DNA of 64,000 nt, taken from the NCBI RefSeq assembly GCF_000422425.1, contig NZ_AULT01000027.1:1-64000 (forward strand), given 5' to 3'. Under the pieces are notes generated by a model. It made no database searches, was not told the origin of the DNA, and was given only the letters and a program-made list of their open reading frames with translations. Shown here piece by piece: positions 37,850-46,543 of the stretch (within the stretch, counting starts at the first letter, position 1; each line of letters opens with the position of its first letter). Origin of the DNA: Oceanospirillum beijerinckii DSM 7166 (GTDB lineage Bacteria; Pseudomonadota; Gammaproteobacteria; Pseudomonadales; Halomonadaceae). The position numbers were made by a program, and so were the translations under genes.

Positions 37850-39911
37850 CTCTATAACCCCTTACCTTACCCTTCTCTTCACTGGGGTCAGTCTTGCCAT
37901 TAAAAGCAGCTTTTATATTAAAACCAGCCGTTGTCTTTAAAGAAGACTCGGCATTACCTGTTTCGATATTAAAGCCTTTTACTGGAAAAACCTGTGTTGA
38001 CGCGACGATGCGTGCTTGCTGATAGCCTTGCTGGAAACGTTGTTTGTTTCTTTGATGGTGCACATCATCAGCTGCTCTCGCCAATAGAGCATCTAACGAT
38101 GTTTCACCGTCACGTTCACTACTGGCAATACCGATAGAGACCGTAAATTTAAACATTGAACCAGGCTGACTAAAGATAGGTAACTGCATCCTGGCAATAT
38201 CCTGCTGTATCCTTTCAGCAACTCTGCTAGCCTGCTTGAAATCACTCCCTCCCAACCATAATACAAACTCATCCCCGCCATAACGGGCAGGAACCCAATC
38301 AAAGTGCCCTTTACACTCCTTAATTAACCTTTGGGATACCCGGCGTAGCACACTTTCAGCAAACTCCCGGCCATATTCATCATTGATCTGCTTAAAGTAA
38401 TCAATATCGATCATGAGTACTGCAAAATTGCTACGCTGATTACGCTTAATCCGCTCCATAATCTGCTGAACAAAAGTATGACGGTTACTGAGTCCTGTCA
38501 GTTCATCCTCATTTTTTAGTTGCTGAAGATCCCTGCGCCTTTGTTCCAATTCACGGCTTCTGAGTTGCAATTCTTGCTTTCTCTCATTGAGTTGATTTTC
38601 CAAAGTCGCAGTATCATCCTGCAGATGATGATTTAATTGGATAATCCACAACTGCTCGTGAGTACGGAAAAAAGCCAAAAAACCTACCTGTGAGATAAGG
38701 AAGAGCAGCACCCCCAGAGGCATCAGGCTGGAACCGTTCCCTTCCCCGGCTAAAAAACCCCCCCCAAAAAAGAATACCCCCAGGTCATGCAAAATACTGG
38801 CAAACAGCGCAAAACCACCAAAGGCAAGAATACGGATACCTGCACGATTTAATAAAAATAAGCGCACCACTATCATTACCGTTAGCAGGATACATATGCT
38901 CATATAAACCAAGAGGGCGTACAATAACTCGGTAAACAACACACTGGGCGTTAATATAATCAGCAACAGCAGAAAGAGTGATAACCAAGGCAAGTATTGG
39001 ACTAATCGAGGCGTTGCCTCTGGCCCATAAAGAGAACCCAACCACTTGATAAACAAAGGGATAGCGCAGGAAAAACCAATATATTCAAGCCGAACAGCAA
39101 TCTCCCAGGGGAAAGCTCCAAATAACGTTAAAAAAGTACCTAACCCCGTAGTGCCTGTATAACCGGCCAACAGCAGTGTGAACAAAGCGATCCATAACAA
39201 CTCCTTATGTTTAGGCCCATGGGCAAACTCCACCAAGATCAAAATTCCCGCCAGCAACGCCAGGCAGATCACAACACCTTCCAACAAGATATTATTACGG
39301 TAGTAAGCCTGCCAATGCTCATATGGAGCCAATATCATCGCTTCATGGATACCGCCTCTGGCATGTCCGTAATTACTTACCTGTAGTGTGAGCTGAGCGT
39401 CAGGCCTTAACATGCCCAAATACACTACTTTGTCGCCAAAATAGCCTTCTATCTGATCAGGGTGTACTGAACTTACGCCCCCAGAGGCAACCTCTCTATC
39501 ATCCAGAAACAAACGAAAGCTGTTCTTAATCTCAGGGATCAGCAAGCCCAGTTCAATCTGCTGCGGAATATCACTTAATGACAGCACATATGTCACAGCG
39601 TGACGCCTGGGACCATTGGAATGCCAAACATCCGGCACAATTACAGGGGAGGACAGCGCCATATTTTCAGCAGCGGCTTCAGGGCTTAACAACTGATCTG
39701 GGAAGCTGAACCATTCACCGGATAGTGGCTGTGGTGGACTGGTTTGAGGGTACCAGAAAGTCAGGGAAAACTTCCCCTTTTCAGCTTGTAACTGCAGAGT
39801 CTTATCTTTTTTTTGATCCAGATTAACGACTAAATAACTGGATAAAAGTAGCAACAGACTAATATAAAGAAAGCCACTTAACAGGCCGCTATCCATACGA
39901 AAATGGCGCAT
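37842..39911 (-). CDS. 7TM-DISM diguanylate cyclase
   Basis: 689 residues, same architecture as its downstream neighbour: DISM periplasmic domain (about 55-200), seven membrane helices (about 215-420), a long charged coiled coil (RKQELQLRSRELEQRRRDLQ) and a GGDEF domain with intact YGGDEF and metal-binding MIDIDYFKQ. It should make cyclic di-GMP from two GTP. The inhibitory RxxD site before GGDEF is replaced by GHFD, so feedback inhibition is unlikely. The ATG at 39911 is chosen because GGAG lies five bases before it. First gene of a two-gene operon with the degenerate paralog. Confidence 0.87.
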   Translation of the reverse strand: MRHFRMDSGLLSGFLYISLLLLLSSYLVVNLDQKKDKTLQLQAEKGKFSLTFWYPQTSPPQPLSGEWFSFPDQLLSPEAAAENMALSSPVIVPDVWHSNGPRRHAVTYVLSLSDIPQQIELGLLIPEIKNSFRLFLDDREVASGGVSSVHPDQIEGYFGDKVVYLGMLRPDAQLTLQVSNYGHARGGIHEAMILAPYEHWQAYYRNNILLEGVVICLALLAGILILVEFAHGPKHKELLWIALFTLLLAGYTGTTGLGTFLTLFGAFPWEIAVRLEYIGFSCAIPLFIKWLGSLYGPEATPRLVQYLPWLSLFLLLLIILTPSVLFTELLYALLVYMSICILLTVMIVVRLFLLNRAGIRILAFGGFALFASILHDLGVFFFGGGFLAGEGNGSSLMPLGVLLFLISQVGFLAFFRTHEQLWIIQLNHHLQDDTATLENQLNERKQELQLRSRELEQRRRDLQQLKNEDELTGLSNRHTFVQQIMERIKRNQRSNFAVLMIDIDYFKQINDEYGREFAESVLRRVSQRLIKECKGHFDWVPARYGGDEFVLWLGGSDFKQASRVAERIQQDIARMQLPIFSQPGSMFKFTVSIGIASSERDGETSLDALLARAADDVHHQRNKQRFQQGYQQARIVASTQVFPVKGFNIETGNAESSLKTTAGFNIKAAFNGKTDPSEEKGKVRGYRDD

Positions 39912-40099
39912 TGAAACTCCGGCAGATCCCATCCGAAAGGCCTAAGAATTTACCATAGAAGCCAGACCAACCAAACGACAAAATGCCTTACTGTAATCAC
40001 GGCTCATACTGGATAATACCTAGATTTTTAACATCCATTGATTTTTCTACATATCTTTAACGAATAAGAGCAGTGCCATAACATGCAAATTTGTTACAC

Positions 40100-40115
40100 T
40101 CGCGCTTTTGCGCGA
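40100..40115 (+). promoter_or_regulatory. GC hairpin in the leader of the EamA gene
   Basis: TCGCGC-TTTT-GCGCGA, perfect 6-bp stem, lies 10 bases before the ATG at 40126 and just after a TACACT (-10-like) box at 40095-40100. If that box is used, the hairpin is at the very 5' end of the message. Confidence 0.35.
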
Positions 40116-40125
40116 AATAAAAGTT

Positions 40126-41058
40126 ATGCAAACAAGAACATTACGCTCTGATGCAATGCTACTGGTTACAGCTGCAATCTGGGGCTTTGCCTTTGTCGCC
40201 CAGCGGGTCGGTATGGATTATGTCGGTCCCTTTACCTTCAACGCCTCCCGGTTTTTTCTGGGGGCGATCTCCCTGTTACCTCTGCTCTTGCTGATCAAAC
40301 CAGAACCGCTGCAAGCAGGTCGTGATCAACAAGTGAGTGATCAGCAAGGTGGCTATAAGAAACGTATGCCGTTGTGGTTAGGGGGCTTTCTGGCAGGTCT
40401 GCTGCTGTTTATGGGCTCGACTTTCCAACAGGTGGGTTTACAGTACACCACAGCCGGTAATGCCGGGTTTATTACCGGGCTTTATATTATCCTGGTGCCT
40501 ATTATCGCCCTGCTATGGGGACAAAAGACCGGGAAACATACTTGGTTTGGTGCGTTACTGGCAGTCTTAGGGCTGTATATGTTAAGTGTCACCGATGACT
40601 TTAGTTTGGCTTACGGTGATCTACTGCAGTTGATTGGTGCGGTATTCTGGGCAGGCCATGTGTTATTGATCGGATGGCTATCTCCCAGGATGGATGCTCT
40701 GCGGCTCTCTATAGTGCAGTTTTTTACCTGCGGCATTATCAGTCTGATTGCGGCCTTTACGACAGAAACTCCCGAGATTGGCTCAATTATAGAGGCCTGG
40801 CAGCCTATCGCTTATGCCGGTCTGTTGTCCGTGGGTGTTGCCTATACCTTACAGGTGTTTGCCCAAAAAGAGGCCCCAGCCTCTCATGCCGCGATTATTC
40901 TGAGCCTGGAAGCGGTCTTTGCCGTGATTGGTGGCTACCTGTTCCTGAACGAGCTATTAACCATGAAAGGCCTGATGGGCTGCGGTTTAATGCTTGCCGG
41001 TATGCTGGTCTCCCAATTTGAACCCAAGAGCAAACATCAGGTGGAAACCGCACACTAG
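40126..41058 (+). CDS. DMT superfamily (EamA) transporter
   Basis: 310 residues, ten membrane helices in two EamA repeats (about 8-140 and 155-295). AIWGFAFVAQRVG at the start and the second-repeat SLEAVFAVIGGYLFLNE are typical. Substrate unknown; family members export amino acids or metabolites. The ATG at 40126 is preferred to a TTG at 40108. Followed by a stem-loop and convergent with cobU. Confidence 0.87.
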   Translation: MQTRTLRSDAMLLVTAAIWGFAFVAQRVGMDYVGPFTFNASRFFLGAISLLPLLLLIKPEPLQAGRDQQVSDQQGGYKKRMPLWLGGFLAGLLLFMGSTFQQVGLQYTTAGNAGFITGLYIILVPIIALLWGQKTGKHTWFGALLAVLGLYMLSVTDDFSLAYGDLLQLIGAVFWAGHVLLIGWLSPRMDALRLSIVQFFTCGIISLIAAFTTETPEIGSIIEAWQPIAYAGLLSVGVAYTLQVFAQKEAPASHAAIILSLEAVFAVIGGYLFLNELLTMKGLMGCGLMLAGMLVSQFEPKSKHQVETAH

Positions 41059-41073
41059 CTTTGAACCCGCTAC

Positions 41074-41099
41074 GAAGTGAGGCTTATGTGCCTCACTTC
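41074..41099. terminator. Stem-loop between the EamA gene and cobU (terminator-like)
   Basis: Perfect 10-bp stem GAAGTGAGGC/GCCTCACTTC with a 6-base loop between two convergent genes. No U-tract follows on either strand, so termination efficiency is uncertain. Confidence 0.5.
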
Positions 41100-41157
41100 A
41101 AATAGGCTGTTGAGCAAATAACAGATGAGGCTTGTTGCGTATCCACGCCCTTATCGA

Positions 41158-41685
41158 TCATAACTCAAGCACGGGCCCCTTTAGCACCTGTGGCAAACCC
41201 ACCGTCACAAAGACGACCTGATCAGACAGGGCAGCAATACGCTGATGCAAACGACCTGCTTCATCGACAAAACGTCTCGCCAGAGCATTATCCGGCACGA
41301 TACCTTGACCCACTTCGTTGCTGACCAGAATCAGCTCACCCTCAACCCCCTTGGCCAGAAAATCCAACAGATCCTGCTGTCTTTGTGCCAACTGCTCTTC
41401 ATCATCCAGCAGTAAAACATTGGTCAGCCATAACGTTAGGCAGTCGAGCAAGACACAACCTTGTTGGGCTTGCTCAGCAATTACTGGAATAATCTCTAGC
41501 GGCTCTTCGGTAAAAGGCCATTCCTGAGGACGGCTTTGCTGATGATGCTCTACCCGCTTAGCCATCTCTTTGTCCCAAACCCGAGCCGTCGCCAGATAAT
41601 GCACTGGTAGCCTGGAAGCAACTGCCAATTGTTCAGCCAGGCTACTCTTACCGGAACGGGCACCACCCAAAATAAAACGTATCAC
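41158..41685 (-). CDS. cobU: Bifunctional adenosylcobinamide kinase / adenosylcobinamide-phosphate guanylyltransferase
   Basis: 175 residues. It phosphorylates adenosylcobinamide and then adds GMP, the step after CbiB. Walker A GGARSGKS (7-14), then HHQQSRPQEW (guanylylated histidine region) and SNEVGQGIVPDN identify it. Also called CobP. It lies 5-9 kb away from the other cobalamin genes and alone between transporter and SIMPL genes; cobS and cobT are not in the window. Confidence 0.93.
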   Translation of the reverse strand: MIRFILGGARSGKSSLAEQLAVASRLPVHYLATARVWDKEMAKRVEHHQQSRPQEWPFTEEPLEIIPVIAEQAQQGCVLLDCLTLWLTNVLLLDDEEQLAQRQQDLLDFLAKGVEGELILVSNEVGQGIVPDNALARRFVDEAGRLHQRIAALSDQVVFVTVGLPQVLKGPVLEL

Positions 41686-41856
41686 CTACTTCTCCGTACT
41701 ACCCAGTGATTGAATATCTTATGAACTGACTGACCGCTACCCACGACCCATCGCTAAATTATTCAACCGTATCAATTATGGAACTGAACTTTCTAATAAA
41801 GCACTATTCTTATCATAAAACCTAACAGCCGATAAAACCGGGTAAGGAATCAAGCC

Positions 41857-42555
41857 GTGAAATATATCACCTATCTACTGGCCAGTATCAGTTTAATCTT
41901 TTCCATGCAGGTCAGCGCTCAACTGCCGGAGCAGCCACATCTGGTTGTACGCGCAGAAGCCAGTGAGTCAGTACTGCCTAACATGGTTACTGTCAATTTA
42001 ACCATTGAGAATATTAGCCCTATATTAAATAAGGCACGTAAGAATGTTGAACAACGCAGTAAACAACTCTTAAAAGAGATTCGACGCTTTAACCTATCTT
42101 CTAAAGATATCGAAGCGGGTCAGATTCGTATTCAACCAGAGTATGAATGGCAGAAAAACAAACGGGTTCAGGTCGGTACACGGGTTAGTCGAAGCATGAG
42201 CTTTATTGTACGTGACTTAAGCGTATACCCTGACCTGCTGGATGCAATCACATCAGTCAGTGTTGATTCTCTGGCTCAAGTGACTTTTGGTCATAGTGAT
42301 GAAGACAAACTGCAAGCCAAAGCACTGGATCAGGCGATTATTAATGCCAAAAGCAAAGCACAGCGTATGGCCCAACAGCTGGGACAGCGTATCAGCCGCG
42401 CCTACAGCATTGAAGAGATTGGCCAGATTCGCCCAATGCATCAGACTATGGCTAAAGGTATGATGGCTGATAGTGCTGGTGGCTCAACGGCAGATTACCA
42501 GCCAGGTGAGATCAGCTTTAGCAGTGAAGTACGTATTGTGTTTTATCTGCAGTAG
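41857..42555 (+). CDS. SIMPL (DUF541) domain periplasmic protein
   Basis: 232 residues with a signal peptide (KYITYLLASISLIFSMQVSA, cut before Gln22). The SIMPL body has the usual VVRAEASESVLPNMVTVNLTIE, the R-SMSFIVRDLSVYPDLLDA strand and the DQAIINAKSKAQRMAQQLG helix. Family roles range from oxidative-stress tolerance to assembly of outer-membrane rings; not known here. Its TAG stop shares its last base with the first unit of the second GGCTGGA array. Confidence 0.83.
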   Translation: MKYITYLLASISLIFSMQVSAQLPEQPHLVVRAEASESVLPNMVTVNLTIENISPILNKARKNVEQRSKQLLKEIRRFNLSSKDIEAGQIRIQPEYEWQKNKRVQVGTRVSRSMSFIVRDLSVYPDLLDAITSVSVDSLAQVTFGHSDEDKLQAKALDQAIINAKSKAQRMAQQLGQRISRAYSIEEIGQIRPMHQTMAKGMMADSAGGSTADYQPGEISFSSEVRIVFYLQ

Positions 42556-42627
42556 GCTGGAGGCTGGAGGCTGGAGGCTGGAGGCTGGAGGCTGGAGGCT
42601 GGAGGCTGGAGGCTGGAGGCTGGAAAA
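42554..42627 (+). repeat. Tandem array of ten perfect 7-bp units (GGCTGGA), copy 2
   Basis: Ten uninterrupted GGCTGGA units at 42555-42624, beginning at the stop codon of the SIMPL gene. Identical for 74 bases, in copy number and in orientation, to the array at 21161-21234. Confidence 0.97.
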
Positions 42628-42661
42628 GCCTGATCTATTACTGGATTTAAAACCAGCTATA

Positions 42662-42698
42662 AAAAACCACCTAAGTGACAGTCACTTAGGTGGTTTTT
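42662..42698. terminator. Strong bidirectional terminator between the SIMPL gene and metZ
   Basis: 17-bp perfect stem AAAAACCACCTAAGTGA with its complement, 3-base loop; U-tracts on both strands. It separates convergent genes. Confidence 0.88.
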
Positions 42699-42769
42699 GG
42701 TCGGTGTGATTCGACCTCACTCAAATACAATTCAGATCAAGTCAGGTCAGTCCCACACGGACAAGCGGC

Positions 42770-43963
42770 TTAGATCTTAGCCAGACCTCGGGCCAGATCA
42801 GCTTTCAGGTCATCCAGCGTTTCCAGACCGACAGCGATACGAAGCAGGCCATCGGTTACGCCTGCCGCATCACGATCTTCCTGAGTAATACGGGCATGTG
42901 TCGTGGTGGCTGGGTGAGTAATGGTCGTTTTGACATCACCCACATTCGCCGTAATCGACATCATCTGAGTATTATCAACTACGGTCCAGGCACCCTCTTT
43001 ACCGCCACGCACTTCGATAGACAGCACCGCACCAAAGGCACTTTGCTGTCTTTTCGCCAGTTCATGATCTGGGTGAGACGGCAGACCTGAGTAGTTCACC
43101 TTCTCAATCTGCGGTTGTTGTTCCAGCCATTGTGCCAATGCCAGGGCATTTTCACTTTGAGCTTTCATACGCAGATTCAGGGTTTCCAGACCTTTCAGGA
43201 ATACCCAGGCGTTAAACGGGCTCAGACTAGGACCACAGGTACGTACGAAACCGAAGATCTGTTCCATATCATCGTTATTGCCCACAACCACACCGCCAAC
43301 ACAACGGCCCTGACCATCCAGGTATTTAGTTGCGGAGTGAATAACAATATCCGCCCCCAGCTCCAGAGGACGCTGCAGTGCCGGCGTACAGAAACAATTA
43401 TCCACAACCAGTTTCGCGCCCTTGCGGTGTGCAATCTCGGCGATCTTGGCGATATCACCCAGCTCACAGACCGGGTTGGATGGTGTTTCCAGGAAGTACA
43501 GCTTGGTATTATCCGTCGCGGCTTGCTCCCAGCCCTGCAGATCACCCAGATCCACATAGCTGATCTCAAGACCAAACTTCTTCATATACTTCTCGAACAG
43601 GTTCACGGTGGAACCAAAGATATTACGAGAAGCCACAATATGGTCGCCGGATTGCAACAGAGACAGACAAGTACTCAGAATCGCAGCCATACCAGAAGCA
43701 GTACCTACCGCACGCTCACCACCTTCCAATGCTGCAATACGCTGTTCAAACATACGTACCGTTGGGTTGGTAAAACGGGAGTACACGTTACCCGGTACTT
43801 CACCGGAGAAACGCGCTGCCGCTTCCGCCGCAGAGCCAAAAACAAAACTGGAGGTCGGGTAGATGGCCTCACTGTGCCCACCTTCCTGTGAGCGGGTTTG
43901 ACCGGCACGTACGCCCAAGGTCTCCAGCCCCCAGTCCTGAGCATCAATATCAAAATCAGGCAT
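42770..43963 (-). CDS. metZ: O-succinylhomoserine sulfhydrylase
   Basis: 397 residues, Cys/Met-metabolism PLP enzyme. It makes homocysteine directly from O-succinylhomoserine and sulfide. The PLP lysine lies in HSATKYLDGQGR; PTSSFVFGSAAEAAARF and GNVYSRFTNPTVRMFEQRIAALE are typical of MetZ rather than MetB. It follows purF by nine bases and is the last gene of the cvpA-purF-metZ unit, an order also known in Pseudomonas. Confidence 0.93.
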   Translation of the reverse strand: MPDFDIDAQDWGLETLGVRAGQTRSQEGGHSEAIYPTSSFVFGSAAEAAARFSGEVPGNVYSRFTNPTVRMFEQRIAALEGGERAVGTASGMAAILSTCLSLLQSGDHIVASRNIFGSTVNLFEKYMKKFGLEISYVDLGDLQGWEQAATDNTKLYFLETPSNPVCELGDIAKIAEIAHRKGAKLVVDNCFCTPALQRPLELGADIVIHSATKYLDGQGRCVGGVVVGNNDDMEQIFGFVRTCGPSLSPFNAWVFLKGLETLNLRMKAQSENALALAQWLEQQPQIEKVNYSGLPSHPDHELAKRQQSAFGAVLSIEVRGGKEGAWTVVDNTQMMSITANVGDVKTTITHPATTTHARITQEDRDAAGVTDGLLRIAVGLETLDDLKADLARGLAKI

Positions 43964-43972
43964 CGTTATTCC

Positions 43973-45487
43973 TCACTCAGTACCATCGTTATGCATATCG
44001 ATAACCGCATCTACTTTTGGACTGGCATCAGATTTAGCACTGTCGTTACGTTCTGCATCAATGGCATCCAGATATTTCTGATCGATATCACCGGTGACGT
44101 ATTCAGCATTAAATACGGAGCAATCAAAACCTTCCAGCTCTGGGTTACCCTCTTTACCACACGCAATCAGATCTTCAAGATCCTGATAGATCATCCAGTC
44201 TGCACCTATCTGCTTTGCCACTTCCTCATCGGTACGACCATGAGCAATCAGCTCGTCTGCAGACGGCATATCGATACCGTATACGTTAGGATAGCGTACC
44301 GCTGGTGCTGCAGAGGCAAAGTAAACATTCTTCGCACCGGCATCACGGGCCATCTGAATAATCTGCTTACTGGTAGTACCACGCACAACGGAATCATCCA
44401 CCAGCAGTACGTTACGGCCTTCAAACTCCAGGTCAATCGCATTCAGCTTCTGACGTACAGACTTCTTACGCTCCTGCTGACCCGGCATGATAAAGGTACG
44501 ACCGATATAGCGGTTTTTGATAAAACCTTCACGGAAAGGAACATCCAGATGCAGTGCCAGTTCCAGAGCGGAAGTACGGCTGGTATCAGGAATCGGAATC
44601 ACCACATCAATACCGTGATCTGGGTTTTCACGCTTGATCTTTTCAGCCAGCTTCTGTCCCATACGCATGCGGGATTTATGGATGTGAATGCCATCCATAA
44701 TGGAATCAGGACGCGCCAGGTAAACGTGCTCAAAGATACAGGGACGGGGATTTGGATTATCTGCACACTGTTGGGTAAAAATATTACCTTCCAGATCGAT
44801 AAAGACCGCTTCACCCGGCGCAATATCCCGCTCCAGTTCAAAGCCCAGTACATCCAGTGCCACACTTTCGGAGGCGACCATGTACTCAACGCCTTCAGCT
44901 TCAACACGCTTACCAAATACCGCAGGGCGGATACCGTGTGGATCACGGAAAGCCACCAGGCCCAAGCCGCTGATCATAGCAATCGCCGCATAACCACCAC
45001 GACAGCGACGATGTACGCGACGTACCGCATCGAAAATATCTTCTGCACGTAGCTGCATACCCTGCTTGCCCAACTCATGAGCAAAGATATTCAGCAGCAC
45101 TTCAGAGTCAGACGTGGTGTTGATATGACGCAAGTCGGTTTTAAATACTTCCTCGGCTAGCTCTTTAGCGTTGGTCAGGTTACCGTTATGAGCCAGTGCG
45201 ATACCATAAGGTGAGTTGACATAAAACGGCTGAGACTCCGCTTCACTGGATGAACCTGCCGTTGGGTAGCGCACATGACCAATACCTACGTTACCATGCA
45301 GACGCTGCATGTGACGGGTACGGAAAACATCGCGCACTAAGCCATTACTTTTACGCAGGAAAAAGCGACCATCCTGGCAAGTCATCATACCGGCAGCATC
45401 CTGTCCACGGTGTTGTAGGACAGTTAAGGCATCATAGATGGCCTGATTTACACTGCTATTAGCAACAATGCCGACGATTCCGCACAT
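43973..45487 (-). CDS. purF: Amidophosphoribosyltransferase
   Basis: 504 residues. First committed step of purine synthesis. The N-terminal nucleophile is Cys2 (MCGIVGIV), exposed after Met removal; the PRPP-binding signature is [14 protein letters not shown]. No propeptide is present, as in E. coli. Lies between cvpA and metZ. Confidence 0.97.
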   Translation of the reverse strand: MCGIVGIVANSSVNQAIYDALTVLQHRGQDAAGMMTCQDGRFFLRKSNGLVRDVFRTRHMQRLHGNVGIGHVRYPTAGSSSEAESQPFYVNSPYGIALAHNGNLTNAKELAEEVFKTDLRHINTTSDSEVLLNIFAHELGKQGMQLRAEDIFDAVRRVHRRCRGGYAAIAMISGLGLVAFRDPHGIRPAVFGKRVEAEGVEYMVASESVALDVLGFELERDIAPGEAVFIDLEGNIFTQQCADNPNPRPCIFEHVYLARPDSIMDGIHIHKSRMRMGQKLAEKIKRENPDHGIDVVIPIPDTSRTSALELALHLDVPFREGFIKNRYIGRTFIMPGQQERKKSVRQKLNAIDLEFEGRNVLLVDDSVVRGTTSKQIIQMARDAGAKNVYFASAAPAVRYPNVYGIDMPSADELIAHGRTDEEVAKQIGADWMIYQDLEDLIACGKEGNPELEGFDCSVFNAEYVTGDIDQKYLDAIDAERNDSAKSDASPKVDAVIDMHNDGTE

Positions 45488-45551
45488 TGAAAATCACCTC
45501 TTGGGGGGTTAAGTCACTTCTGAAATCAAATAGTTGCTGGTTAAATTACGT

Positions 45552-46046
45552 TTAGCTATTCAGCTGTTGATCAAGTAGCCCTGCGGCCTGATCACGTAAC
45601 TGCTCCAACATAGGAATAAACTGGGATTGGGACCACCAAGGTTCCTCAGCCAAAGGGGTCAGGCTGATCACGGCAATCAAAATAATTAAGATGGCGACAC
45701 CGCGCAGGGCACCAAATATCAAACCGAGAAAACGATCAATACCGCTAAGGCCTGTGGCAGAAACCACCTTATTAGCAGCACTGGATAATACAGAACCGAC
45801 CATCATTACAAGCACAGCTACCGCGACAAAAGCGATACTGCCGCGCACCATATCCTGTTCGATATAGCCTGCCAGCATTTCAGAAATCTGAGGGCCAAAT
45901 AGTCTGCCCAGCATAATAGCTGAAACCCAGGTTGCCAGGGAAATCGCTTCGCGGACCATGCCACGGATAATACCCCATACAGCTGAAATCAGCGTAACGG
46001 TCACAATAACCCAGTCAATCCAAATCAGGCTGTCAACGATTTCCAT
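45552..46046 (-). CDS. cvpA: CvpA family membrane protein
   Basis: 164 residues, four membrane segments. WIDWVIVTVTLISAVWGIIRGMVREAISL and GLSGIDRFLGLIFGALRGVAI are CvpA hallmarks. Known for colicin V production and envelope stress tolerance; conserved upstream of purF. Overlaps the SPOR gene by one base. Confidence 0.93.
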   Translation of the reverse strand: MEIVDSLIWIDWVIVTVTLISAVWGIIRGMVREAISLATWVSAIMLGRLFGPQISEMLAGYIEQDMVRGSIAFVAVAVLVMMVGSVLSSAANKVVSATGLSGIDRFLGLIFGALRGVAILIILIAVISLTPLAEEPWWSQSQFIPMLEQLRDQAAGLLDQQLNS

Positions 46047-46543
46047 CAGTTCCGCACATCCGCCATGGGGTCATATCTGACCATAATTGCTGACACTGAA
46101 AACTCTGTTTTCAATCTTTGTTTGGTCTTTGCCGCTTTCTCTGTATCGGCAAAAGGACCGGCATAGACCACATAATAGGCTTTATTTTTCCGCACATAGG
46201 AGCGAATATCCACTTTACGGAAACGGTCTCGCAATCTTAAAGCATTATCTTCTGTCTTGAAACTGGCGGCCTGTAGTGTCCACGCAGCCAAGGTATTTCT
46301 CTCTGTCAGCGCGGACTTCCCGTGGTCTTCTTCTGTAGCCTTTGCCTGACGATCTGTATCAACATCATCAGGGTCTGGGGCAGCCACTTTAATCGACGGC
46401 TTGTCCGGTGCATCAGGAATTGGGGTTGTGGTTTGAGACAGGGGCGGACGCTGGCCACCATCTAATAGAATGGGCAGGAAAATAACTGCAATAGAGACAA
46501 CCAAGATAGCGCCAATAATGCGTTGTTTCAGTCCATATTTCAC
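46046..46543 (-). CDS. SPOR domain membrane protein (DedD-like)
   Basis: 165 residues: short cytoplasmic start, membrane helix at 9-25 (IIGAILVVSIAVIFLPIL), Pro-rich linker, C-terminal SPOR domain (about 85-160; WTLQAASFKTEDNALRLRDRF ... YYVVYAGPFADTEKA) that binds denuded peptidoglycan at the division septum. DedD-like, at the folC-cvpA position where dedD is found in E. coli. Overlaps folC by four bases. Confidence 0.87.
   Translation of the reverse strand: MKYGLKQRIIGAILVVSIAVIFLPILLDGGQRPPLSQTTTPIPDAPDKPSIKVAAPDPDDVDTDRQAKATEEDHGKSALTERNTLAAWTLQAASFKTEDNALRLRDRFRKVDIRSYVRKNKAYYVVYAGPFADTEKAAKTKQRLKTEFSVSAIMVRYDPMADVRN

Noticed and set aside
43115-45052. Long plus-strand frames opposite metZ and purF
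   Set aside because: Antisense shadows of well-supported enzymes; low-complexity Thr/Gln/Arg composition and no start signals.
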